This document shows positions 21,165 to 30,940 of a stretch of 64,000 nucleotides of DNA, piece by piece. Made by a program: the position numbers and the translations under genes. The notes under the pieces are model-generated. The model had not been told where the DNA came from, ran no database searches, and was given only the letters and a program-made list of their open reading frames with translations. The stretch is from contig JAZGTN010000015.1 in the NCBI GenBank assembly GCA_037783415.1, positions 6,335,001-6,399,000 of the forward strand, given 5' to 3'. This DNA comes from Leptasterias polaris (Eukaryota; Echinodermata; Asteroidea; Forcipulatida; Asteriidae). How positions within the stretch are numbered: the first letter of the stretch is position 1; each line of letters begins with the position of its first letter.

Positions 21165-23876
21165 TTAAAACAAGCTAGAACAAAACTTAAATCTACTATT
21201 TAGGAAAGAGATAAGTTTTAAGTTTACTCTTAAATGTAACAACACAAGAAGAATCACGGACACTAATTGGGAGACTGTTCCAAAGTTCAGCAGCAGAGTG
21301 TGAGAAGGCATGTTTGCCATAAGATAATCTGGACTTGTGAGTGTTAAGCCGAGTTCTATCAGAAGAAGAGCGGAGTCCTTGACGGTTGCTTTGGCAAAGA
21401 TGAAACATATCAGAGAGATAAGGGCCATATCCTTGATGCAAAAAGTGTCCGAAAGACGATTTAAGAAAATCTGATAATCAACAGTGTCAAAAGCTGCACT
21501 AAGGTCAAGGAGTACAACGAACACAGCTCTCCTTTGATCCAAAGCACACATAATGTCGTTCTTAACTTTAAGCAAAGCTGTCTCCGTACTATGATGGGCG
21601 CGATAAGCAGACTGGAAAGTCTCATTTAGATGATTGTCAGCAAGGTGATCATTTAGACGTGAAGCGATGGCTTTTTCAATGACTTTAGACCACATGGGTA
21701 TATTAGAAACTGGTCTGTAGTTTTTCAATTGATTAATATCCAAAGATGGTTTCTTGAGGGTGGGTTTGATGACAGCCTGCTTTAAAACATCCGGAAATAC
21801 ACCAGTTGATAAAGACAAGTTAACAATATAAGTCAGCTTTGGTACAATGATGTTGATGCATTGCTTGACCAACCATGTTGGCAAGACGTCCAAAGAACAA
21901 GACTTGTTTGGCGATCGAGAGATAATTTTGCAAATCTCATTTTCATCAACTGGTTCAAAGTTATTCAGAATAGTTATAGCCTGAACAGTATCAGACACAT
22001 TATCATTTGGATTGGAGTCTGCCAAATCAGTGTTAGGCCTATTATCAAGATCATTACGAATCTTGACAATTTTGTTCTCAAAGAAGTCAGCAAATTTGTT
22101 GGACAGCTGCTCATTTGAATCACACACAGGAAGTGATTTTTTAGTCTTATTTTTGTTCAGCAAAGTATTAGTGATTTGAAACACCTTTTTCATATCAGCA
22201 GATTGCAGTTCGTTATTGAAGAACTCCTGCTTCGCTTTCTGAATCAAGTTAATGACATGTTTGTGATGAGAAAGATAGCACTGACGATTTACCTCATTGG
22301 TGTGCTTCTTAAGAGTTCGCTCAAGTCGACGCCGTTGCCGGCGAGCTTCATGAATTTCATCATTGTACCATTGATGTTTGGGTCGAAGCGTGCGAGTTTT
22401 AGTTTCAGCAGGAGCATATTTGTCTACCACTTCTTTGATAGCATTGTTGAAGGCAAGAATGGAATCATTGGCATCGTGTAGATCTGATGTAATTGATCTA
22501 TCAAGCTCAAATGCAAGCTCATTACGAAAAGCATCCATGTCAATGTTGGTAAAATTGCGGACAGTTGAAGTGGTCTTTTGGTGATTCAGTTTCCTTTGGT
22601 TTAAGTCAAAACTAACTACATAGTGATCAGATTCTAGAATTCGTTGAACCAAACAGTCATGTATAAGATCCAGATTAATTGAGCGTGTAATAACTAAATC
22701 CAAAACATGACCATACCTATGAGTAGAATCATTAACATGTTGATGCAAATTAACTGAAGAAAGTATGTTCCTAAAGTGAGTTACATCAGGTTTATCTGGA
22801 GTGTCAATGTGTAAGTTGAAATCTCCCAGCGCAACAATATCCATTGGTAAAAGGTTTAGATCAATAAGAAATGAATTCATTTCCTCCAGAAAATCCTTTG
22901 TTTTGAGTCCATTAGCAGGTGAGGGGGGAGGCCGATAGATAACAGCAAATGTTGTACTGTAATTATTACCATTCTTGATGCAAACATATTCAAAAGTTTC
23001 AGCATTAAAATACATTGGTTTGACACAAAGCTTAAGCGACGCCTTGAACAAAATGCCAATTCCTCCATGGTTAGATTTACGGCGTGGGTGGTTGAGAAAG
23101 GAATATCCAAAGGGAGTGAGTTCTCCAATTATAACAGAGTCATCATGAGCAAGCCATGTTTCTGTGATAAATAAAATATCTACATCATGATCGATAACAA
23201 AATCAGCAATTGAGGTGGTTTTGTTGCGCACTGAATGGGCATTCCAGAGTTTAATACTGAGACGTGAGAAGTCTTTGCGTGGTATTGGCCGTAACTTACT
23301 GAGGTCAGCTGATCTAGGAAATGTCTTGCTTCTATTGGGAGAGTGACGGTGAGACGTGATGACTGAGATTGGATTAGAACCTTGGTTCAAATTACCATTA
23401 CATTCACTGTTCTGCCATGGTTTGCGACGGCCACCTCGTTTACCACGATATTTGGGACGGTAAGACGATTTGATTGGAAGAGATTTCAGACAATTCCACA
23501 AAGTTAAGGGTAATGGTGAAGCAGCTGCTTGATAGGAGAGATTGTTAAGTGCCAGGAGTTGATCACGGTCATAAGTTATTCTATTGTTGTTGCATGTATT
23601 AACAACATCCGCTGAATGTCTTCCTTTTGTCAAATCTGGGCCAGGGTTGGGATTTATATCTCCTGCAACAAGTAGTTCTAGCTGAAAAGTAGCACAAGTA
23701 TTACCATGGTAACTAATACGGGTTCCTAGAAACCGTTGATGTTTAAACTGTTGCATTCCACCATGGTGTAGAATTACAGTGGGTCTAGCCAGCACAGGTA
23801 CTACTAGATCATAACCAGGTTGACAAATAAGCCCATTGGAAAGCAGCAAGGTAATGAGTACACACAGGGCAGCCAT
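21165..23876 (-). CDS. LINE-1 ORF: 2A-like leader, AP endonuclease, truncated reverse transcriptase
   Basis: A single 903-codon frame. Residues 1-21 are hydrophobic and signal-peptide-like. Residues 72-80 read GDINPNPGP, a 2A-like (NPGP) skip motif. Residues 130-190 are basic. An apurinic-type endonuclease spans about 206-425 (WNAHSVRNK, ITETWL at 237-242, GDFN at 351-354, SDHYVV at 416-421). The RT starts about 690 (NYRPVSN at 719-725, AYRAHHSTETALL, LLDLSAAFDTVD at 789-800) and stops near residue 808. After that, sequence corresponding to the far C-terminus is read in the wrong frame. The right frame for that end is 21196-21441 (SYGKHAFSHSAAELWNSLP). The catalytic RT box is therefore deleted. 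About 800 codons without a stop suggest a young copy. Confidence 0.85.
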   Translation of the reverse strand: MAALCVLITLLLSNGLICQPGYDLVVPVLARPTVILHHGGMQQFKHQRFLGTRISYHGNTCATFQLELLVAGDINPNPGPDLTKGRHSADVVNTCNNNRITYDRDQLLALNNLSYQAAASPLPLTLWNCLKSLPIKSSYRPKYRGKRGGRRKPWQNSECNGNLNQGSNPISVITSHRHSPNRSKTFPRSADLSKLRPIPRKDFSRLSIKLWNAHSVRNKTTSIADFVIDHDVDILFITETWLAHDDSVIIGELTPFGYSFLNHPRRKSNHGGIGILFKASLKLCVKPMYFNAETFEYVCIKNGNNYSTTFAVIYRPPPSPANGLKTKDFLEEMNSFLIDLNLLPMDIVALGDFNLHIDTPDKPDVTHFRNILSSVNLHQHVNDSTHRYGHVLDLVITRSINLDLIHDCLVQRILESDHYVVSFDLNQRKLNHQKTTSTVRNFTNIDMDAFRNELAFELDRSITSDLHDANDSILAFNNAIKEVVDKYAPAETKTRTLRPKHQWYNDEIHEARRQRRRLERTLKKHTNEVNRQCYLSHHKHVINLIQKAKQEFFNNELQSADMKKVFQITNTLLNKNKTKKSLPVCDSNEQLSNKFADFFENKIVKIRNDLDNRPNTDLADSNPNDNVSDTVQAITILNNFEPVDENEICKIISRSPNKSCSLDVLPTWLVKQCINIIVPKLTYIVNLSLSTGVFPDVLKQAVIKPTLKKPSLDINQLKNYRPVSNIPMWSKVIEKAIASRLNDHLADNHLNETFQSAYRAHHSTETALLKVKNDIMCALDQRRAVFVVLLDLSAAFDTVDYQIFLNRLSDTFCIKDMALISLICFIFAKATVKDSALLLIELGLTLTSPDYLMANMPSHTLLLNFGTVSQLVSVILLVLLHLRVNLKLISFLNSRFKFCSSLF
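23637..23663 (-). other. 2A-like ribosome-skipping motif (GDINPNPGP) in the LINE-1 ORF
   Basis: Codons 72-80 match the D-(V/I)-x-x-N-P-G-P core, but the usual Glu is replaced by Asn. 2A-like motifs at the N-terminus of APE-type LINEs are known from sea urchin and other marine invertebrates. If active, translation would release a 79-residue leader and restart at the Pro. Confidence 0.6.
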
Positions 23877-24462
23877 TCTCCAAGGTCAGCAGGCCCAATT
23901 CCAGATGGTTATGTCATTAGCAATAAGATTGATGAGGCTGTGTGACCAGGTCAGTGATCCAAGCAAAGACGTTGTGGACGGTTGGAAAGATCCATCAGCA
24001 GGGTCCAGAAGATATTTGAAAATATTCCAAACTGTTGGCGCCAATCTCTCAAAGATGGAACAAATTGCCTGCGATAAAGTGTTGCATTATACAGGTTTAA
24101 CTGTTACAACTAAATCACCAGCTTTCTTTAATAAGAGCCCATGAGAAGAAAACAAAATCTGCAAATGACTTTAATCCATGAATGCCTTGCAAAGCTTGTT
24201 TCTTGCCTTTGGGTACATAAAGCAGTGTATTAGCTATTCAGCTGCTACTTTGAACATGAACTGGACAGCAAACTCTTTTGTTGCATATTAAAATTCCTGA
24301 TTTTGCAAGCAGGTAGTCTTTGGTTTGAGTCCTGCAAGAGGGTGCAATTATTTTGTCAGGTTATAATTTCCCAGTGAACTTGCTTGTACATTGCTCATGA
24401 CAATAACACCCATGTACATTGCTAATAATGACAATATGAAGTGGCACGCACTAGAAAGACCT
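23877..24462. other. Stretch next to the LINE-1 5' end
   Basis: May include LINE-1 5' untranslated sequence (on the minus strand), but its limit could not be fixed. No other feature. Confidence 0.35.
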
Positions 24463-24581
24463 CGGTGTGTCGGGACATAGATGCACGTGTGCCGTAACAG
24501 AGGGGAGTTGGAACATAGGTGTGTCGGAACAGAGGGGTGTCCGAACATAAGTGTGTCGGAACAGAGAGGTGACGAAACATA
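24463..24581. repeat. Short tandem repeat, about 34-bp unit, 3 units
   Basis: Units alternate GTGTGTCGGAACA-TAGG with GAACAGAGGGGTG-type blocks, diverged. Confidence 0.6.
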
Positions 24582-24787
24582 CAGCAGACACCATTCAGTA
24601 ATTGCTGTCAGTGGCGTAACCAGATATTTTCATTGGGGGAGGGTGGGGGGGAGCAGGGGCACATACATTATTTGGTGTGGGGCTATATAATGTGTTGAGC
24701 CATTCATTTATGCCTTTCTTCAATCTCATTGGGAAGAGGGGGGCAATAGAGAGGGCATTGGGTTCTGAAGGGGAGCTGACCGCTGTA

Positions 24788-25191
24788 TACAGTGCGAGTC
24801 AAATAAAACTGTACACTTTAAAAACTGCCCATTGTTTTATTGTGTAGCAATAAAGATAAGTATGTACTTTTAAATTCACTCTTTCTGCTTCTTTTGATGT
24901 CAGTTTCACTGGATTTGATTTAATGCTTGACTGCACATGAGGCAATTAAGGGGGGTCAGGTGAAATTTGGTATGCGCCAACTGGTCAGGGCTGGATAAGA
25001 AAGAGACAAGAAAGGGGGTTAGGATTGGATTTCATGGTTGACTGCACTTGAGGCAATTAATTAACTGGCCCCAAAAGAAGCAGAAAGAGTGACTTTAAAA
25101 GTACATGAAAATATCTTATCTATATTGCTAGACAATAAAACAATGGGTAAAAGGGTAAAAGCGTACAGTTTTTTTTTTGACTCGCACTGTA
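24788..25191. mobile_element. Tc1/mariner-like MITE with long inverted ends
   Basis: TA duplications at 24788-24789 and 25190-25191 flank CAGTGCGAGTCAAATAAAAC on the left and its inverse ending GACTCGCACTG on the right. The inverted match continues about 120 bp inwards (CCCATTGTTTTATTGT, CACTCTTTCTGCTTCTTTTG). A direct repeat (TTGACTGCAC-TGAGGCAATTAA) occurs in the centre. No transposase frame. Confidence 0.82.
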
Positions 25192-25544
25192 CAATACACC
25201 ATTCATTTATTTTTTATTTTTACTTTAGATTAGAAAAAGTTTAAATAGTCACACATGAACATCATCAAACATTGCACTGGCACTATGGCGAAGTTTGTAA
25301 GTTTGTAGTACGTAGACGAACACTGACTCAGTCTCCAAAACATTCATGACATTGTATTGACAATGACAGTTTAGTTAACAATAATCAATTGGATTTATAG
25401 TAGGCCTACAGTCAGTCATTATCACCAACGTAAATTAACAGTTCTAAGTACCTACATGTGAGCCTATACCAATATTTTAAAACACCGTACATACCTTTTA
25501 CCATGCAGGTTAAAGCTTTAAATTTCAAAGCAAAATTTACTGAG
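25192..25544. other. Non-coding spacer
   Basis: Nothing recognised. Confidence 0.4.
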
Positions 25545-28500
25545 ATATATATATATATATAATCGTTTGCACAGTCAATCTAATTTCATAAATCAAAGTT
25601 CAATCGAGAGGTCTCTTATCCAGTCTCGTGTCGAGGCATCAGGGCTGATGAGAGTGGAGAAGGAGCCAGGTGCCTTGTGGGTGGTGCACTCGGTCACCAC
25701 GTGGTGGACTGTCTGGGACGGATGCCCGCATGTGCAAGCTGCGTCAGCTTGCATGCCCCAGCGGTGGAGGGTCTCTGCCACTCGAGCAGTGCCGGAACGG
25801 AGACGGTTCAGCCGCACCCATTGCTTGCGTGGAAGGTCAGCACCGGGAGGGAGGGCTGTGCTAGGCAGTGGACATGCAGACTGTAGGAGAGGGGGACCAT
25901 TGTTGACCCGATCACCCCATGCCATCTCTGGGTTGTAGTCATCCGCCAGCACATGAGCAGCATGGCGAGAGAAGGGTCGGCGTGATTTGAGTCGCTGACG
26001 GTCTTGACTGTGGTGAAGGGGGTGGTGTTGGTTCTCCTTTGCTGTTGTAGCGAGGGTCATCACGCGGGTTTCGCGCCTGATGTCAGGTGGCGCGATTCCA
26101 GAGAGTACTGGCAGGAAGGTTGTGTCCGTTGGCCGCGTGCATCCGGTGATAATGCGCATGGTGTTGTTGAGATGCACGTCCAGCTTCTTGGTATGGTTGC
26201 TACGACACCACACAGGCGATGCGTACTCGGCGGCGCTGTAGACCAGGGCGAGTGCACTGGTGCGCAATGTTGATGTTTGCGCTCCCCAGCTGGAGCCTGC
26301 CAGACAGCGGAGAAGTCCATTCCTGGAGTTAACCTTCTGCTGGAGGGCGTCGAGATGGTGTTTGTAGGAGAGGGAGCGATCGAGTGTCACGCCGACGTAC
26401 ACCGGGTGGCTGTTGTTCGGGAGGATGGCGCCTGCCACGGAGACTACAAGTTGATGTTTGCTGTCTCGGTTGTTCAGGTGGAAAGCTGTCGTAGTGTGGT
26501 CTTAGCAACGCTTAGCTTTAGGCGCCATCTCTGCAGGTAGTCGTGCAGAACCATCATGTCCTGGTTGAGCGCGGTCTCCACAACGTCCCAGCTCTTGTCT
26601 GCGACTAGCAGGGCACGATCATCAGCATACCCATACTGCCGTGATGTTGTGTGGGGGATGTCGCTGATGTCGTAGATGTTAAAGGCACCTGGCAGTGGTA
26701 TTTTTTCAAAATAAAGCTTTTGTCATTAATATATACATTTTTATGAGTGGAATGTGAATAAACAATTTACTAAGGTTAACAAATTGTATTTTTCTTTTAA
26801 TTACAAATTAAAAAATAGGCCCCCCTTTACATGGCGCTGTTCGTGACGTCAATCGAGGCAGGAGAAAATGTGTAGTCTGGCCCCGTACATTACGTCTGGG
26901 TACCTGATCAGTATGATGCGTTTTCGTATTCGGACGTCACCACCCAATGCAATCCTAGGACAGTGTACAGTCGACTAATACGAGACGCCAGTTTATACGA
27001 GGTTTTTCACCGGTCCCGAACTGTCCCATGCGCGTTTCTATGTCTTAAAAACGGAAGATACGACCATGGTCATAACGAGAACACGGATAATACGAGGTAT
27101 TGTTTTTCCACCAGAAACATTTCGCTGGTAACCTAAGCTTTACTGCAACTTCCCTTGCACACTACTACCAACGAAAAAATCCCCGGGCTATCCGTGTTCG
27201 CTGCATAGCGCTGAAAACGACGTCGGACCGGACCACTTTGCCCTCGTTAGCCTAACTTTCGATGCCCGTAACTGCCTATATTTGGGATCTGCAGGAAAAA
27301 AATGCTGGCTGACCTCATCTTTAGTCGTTTTGCTGCATCCAGCAGCAATTTTTGCCGGGAAAATGCAAGAAAAATCCCCTTTTTGGATAACCAAACGAAA
27401 CGTACAATCTCACTACTTGCACGTGTATATACAACGTAAATGCAAGTTCGAGGGCGGTCGATGTTCGATCGAGGCGAAGTCTTCCTCGATTGACGTCACA
27501 AAAAGGGATGGGCGGAGTCGCCCCCAAACAACTTTATCTATTGTTTTTACATATAAATACTGACAAACAATTACTCAAAAAATTGTTTTATTGTTAATAT
27601 ACATATACTCTTATATTAAAAAAAAAAAAAAAAATTATATTTCCAGGTGACTTTAAAGAGCGTAGGTGCGAGCGTTGAACCTTGCGGAACACCGTTGCGG
27701 AGACGTCGCAGGCGACTGACTTGGCCACAACTGGTCCTCAATTTAAAGCTGCGGTTGGTAAGGAGCTCCATGATGAATGACGTCAGGTGACGGTCAGGAA
27801 GCATGCGGAGTAGCTTCAGGTGGAGACCACGGAGCCAAACAGTACCGTAGGCGGCCGTCAGGTCCACTAGCACCACTCCGACTTTCTGCTGCTGTTCGTA
27901 GCCCTCCTCAATGTCATCAGTGAGGAGGGTGACCTGGTCGGTGGTGGAACGGCCATGGCGGAAGCCAGCTTGTTGGGGAGGCAGCTGCGGATCGATGATG
28001 GGGTTTATTCTTGTTAGGAGTAAACGCTCGAGAAGCTTCAGCGGCACGCAGAGTAGAGAGATGGGCCGGTAGCTCTTTGCATCATCGGCTGGCTTCTGGG
28101 CTTGAGGATGGCGGTGACATCGGCACGGCGCCAGATTTTTGGGAGTTGAAGACGTGACAGGCAGTGATGGTAAAATTTGCCTAGCCACTTCAGCATCGGA
28201 GCTCCACAGTTGATGACAAATTCGGGGGCAATCTGGTCGGGTCCTTGGGCCTTGCCGCTTTTGATCTTTTTTACTGCCGCAAGCATTTCCGCCTCCGTGA
28301 AAGCTCCACAGAGAGTTCTGTCACCGGTGCTTTCCCCTTTCCTTCTGGTGGTGATCTCAGCATTAACCTCTCTGCTGATCTGCTTGTCCACATGCTGATG
28401 GTGGCCATTCTCGATGAGCTTGCTGGCGATTGCGTTGGCCGTGACTGGGCATGGTGGTGTCTTCCTGACGCGGCCAGTGAGGCGGTTAAATGTCTACCAG

Positions 28501-29640
28501 GCTGCCCGACTGGAGTGGCTGAAGTTAATGGAGGACGTCGCAGACTCCCATCTCTCACGACGCTTTCTGTCCAGGGTCCCCATCAGATGTTCAGCTATCG
28601 CTGCGTTGTTGTCGCCGGGTGCTGCTCCGATGAAGTCGTCGTGCAGTAGTTGGCATTCATCGTCCCATGTTGGTATCAGGTTCTTTCTTCCTACAGCCGC
28701 GGGGGATGGCAACTTTAGCGGCATCCAAGATTGCCGAGCACCAGGCTCCGTAGGCTAGGTCAGGGTTGGACGTTGGGCTGGGCAACTTGGAGGCTGCAGT
28801 ATCCAGGGTGGTGGTAAACTTTTCCCAGTCTGCCTTACGGAAATCCATCTTTTAACAGGCCGCGTCGGTATTGAGTTGATGGTTGCCGACGTCTCAACGA
28901 GTGATGGTCGGTGTTGGGACCTTGGGAATGGCGTTAGGACTGTTACACTGGTGTTCTGCCCTCCGAGGTTGACGAACACAAGGTCGGGGTTGGTTGTTGT
29001 GCCCCAGCGTGCAGATCGGAAGGTACCCGGTTGTTTTGGGTCGTGCAGCAGGGTGAGATCCGCAGAGGACGCCCAGTCTTCGAGGGTGGTGCCATCCGGA
29101 TTGGTTGCGGTGTAGCCCCCAGGTCGTGCTGTGGCAGTTAAAATCGCCTGCGTATATGCATGGGCGCGGGTGCAGTGGTAGCGAGTCGGGGCAGAGTGGT
29201 GTGCCCGGCAGCTTGTACACATTCGTGATGGTAACTCCTTCCACACTTGTTGTTGTCCATTCGATGCCGCCAGCGTCGGGTTGTGAGGACGCGACAGGTT
29301 GCCACTTTACCGTGCTGTGGACAAATGTGGCTATACCATGAACTCTGCTGTTTATGTGCGCAGCTAGATCGAAACCAGGTATCCGGAGCGTGTCAACATT
29401 CGTGGCGTGGGTTTCTTGGAGCAGGATGACATTTGCTCCACTTTCCGTCGACAGATGTGTGATGACCTCGATTTTGGATTTTGAGATTCCTTCCACATTG
29501 AGTTGGAGCACTGTGGTCCCTCGTCCTATGACAACAGAGGTTTCCCGACCTGACATGGGCACGAGCGAGTAGTTAGAACTTTGAGATTGAGATTGGCTGG
29601 CTGGTGAAGTCATTAGCCTGCTGAGTGGCAGTTACCGGGG
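25545..29640 (-). pseudogene. LINE-2: decayed non-LTR retrotransposon (I/Jockey-like), split by a DNA transposon
   Basis: The order on the minus strand is as follows. Endonuclease lies at 29613-28755 (LQLNVEGISKSKIE, LLQETH, AGDFNCHSTTWG, then a frameshift). A linker with further frame changes covers 28848-28271. The RT start covers 28391-28038 (SGKAQGPDQIAPEF) and 28188-27657 (SYRPISLL, QAGFRHGRSTTDQV, LVDLTAAYGTVW, NGVPQGSTLAP). Then comes a 974-bp insertion. The frame resumes at 26679 with the catalytic YADD (26629-26618) and the C-terminal half (26438-25593), including a CTCG...HHVVTEC Cys/His motif typical of I/Jockey-group LINEs. It ends in a TA-rich tail (25545-25562). At least four frame disruptions make it dead. 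Its base composition is clearly more GC-rich than the surrounding intron. Confidence 0.82.
26679..27656. mobile_element. TTAA DNA transposon (family D) inserted in LINE-2
   Basis: TTAA at 26679-26682 and 27653-27656. Removing 974 bases including one TTAA rejoins the LINE-2 codons between CTC-TTT and AAC-ATC, so the insertion boundary is exact. Ends are inverted: AGGCACCTGG on the left and AGTCACCTGG (inverse) on the right, followed by T-rich sequence. A second inverted pair, TGACGTCAATCGAGG, lies inside at about 26845 and 27484. No long frame. TTAA choice fits piggyBac/Kolobok-type elements. Confidence 0.82.
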
Positions 29641-30600
29641 GACGCGACGTGGACGCTGACTTCTTGACCCCCTATTTACTGACGTAACTGAGTGTTGTAG
29701 CGGGTGTTTTTGTTTGTGTAGTCTATGCATACAAACTCCAGTCCAAAAACCTTTTCAACATACTGCGCACATGTGTGTCTGCTAGTAGTCTGCGCACAAT
29801 CATTTCGGCAACGCGTGCGGGAACTTGTGAAATGAGTCTAAACCAAGACCTCTGTCTTATCCTTGTCCATAAAAAACAATTATACAGAAACACATTTAAT
29901 AAATATAGTAATCTATATTACACTAAAATTGCTAAATACAATTTTACTTGCGGTTATATTTTTTAAAATTTTGAAATAATGTAATCAATATTTTTGAAAA
30001 CAAAACTGTAGAGTTATTGTGTTAAAAAGTATAAATGACAAGTTTACCTTTTAATTATCCTCGTAATGTAATTCTGAACTATTTTAAATGGCCATTAGGC
30101 CCCTAAAGGAAAATTTATAAGACCAACTTTAAAATGAAATTTATCGCAGCTAACCCTCCATAGAACTTTCGATTAAAATTTACAGACGAGTTTCCGTAAA
30201 GTGTCACCGTAAAAAAAAATTTTTTTTTATAAGAATTGTCCTGCTGTTTATTAAGATCACAGAGTAGGCCTGCTAGGTGGAGAAATTGGAGTACTTCTTT
30301 TTCGCTTAGTGGATCGGGACTTCTCGTAGATTCCCGTAGTCAGAAAACCGGGAGGGGTGCCAAGTTCCGGAGAAAAAATGGTCCTGCTGTTCGTCTACTA
30401 TACCTTAAAGTAGGAAATCGGTGACGTCTGTTTTGTTCAGTTGATCATGGAACTTTTCAGAATGACTACCACTGAGTGAGAATAGTATTGGTCTAAATTC
30501 CAGTCTGCTAGCTGTAGTCAACATCAGACCGCAGGTGGATGTCTACACTCCACCACCAATTGCCTCAATGCTTGGCAACATTCCGCCGGATCGGTTCACT
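29641..30600. other. Intron stretch, no gene
   Basis: AT-rich, with an A9-T9 palindromic tract near 30212. No element recognised. Confidence 0.4.
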
Positions 30601-30940
30601 GTACACTTTCAAAACTTCCGGGTTAGAATTGATCCGGATTCCGGGTCCCAGGGGGACTGACCCATTTTCGTGTCAAGTTGACGCGGAAAGTGGTTTAATG
30701 AAATGTGATTTGGAAACCTGGGTCATGTGGACTCCTTTCTTGGTCATTTTAACACAGTTCCGGGTCATTCCGAAATGGGTCAGGCCCCACTGTAGCCTTT
30801 AGTCAAGGCGCACCGCGGTACCCCCGCTCGCGTTGGTCTTTTTTCGTGCGTGATATCTGGGCTGGGGTGCCGCGGTGCGCCTTGACTAAAGGCTAGCCCC
30901 ACTGGGGACCAATTCTACCCGGAAGTTTTTAGAATGCACA
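30601..30940. mobile_element. MITE family G copy 1 (GGGTCA-rich), interrupted
   Basis: The ends are inverted (AAAACTTCCGGGT-AGAATT on both sides). The interior alternates GACCC/GGGTC motifs as in the copies at 38530, 60085 and 61440. A 103-bp hairpin element interrupts it at 30793-30895. No coding capacity. Confidence 0.7.
30793..30895. mobile_element. 103-bp hairpin element with 9-bp target duplication
   Basis: Perfectly placed GCCCCACTG duplications (30784-30792 and 30896-30904) flank inverted ends TAGCCTTTAGTCAAGGCGC + ACCGCGG (26 bp perfect, then one mismatch and further pairing). A nine-base duplication fits a Mutator-like (MULE) non-autonomous element; hAT would give eight. Confidence 0.85.

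Larger units (their letters stand above)
21088..23876 (-). mobile_element. LINE-1: L2/CR1-like non-LTR retrotransposon, internally deleted
   Basis: A minus-strand element with a long 5' coding part (see the CDS) and a 3' end that reads, after the stop, TTTTGTTATGCGCTTTGATC, a GCGC/GCGC stem, TATAAATGCTTG and a TTATTATTATT tail at about 21088. The same 3' layout ends LINE-4 at 57322. The 3' quarter of the RT is missing, so it could not reverse-transcribe by itself. The exact 5' limit and target duplication were not resolved. Confidence 0.85.

Noticed and set aside
25567..29115. Several + strand frames of 60-134 codons
   Set aside because: All are antisense to the GC-rich LINE-2, which leaves many reverse frames open.
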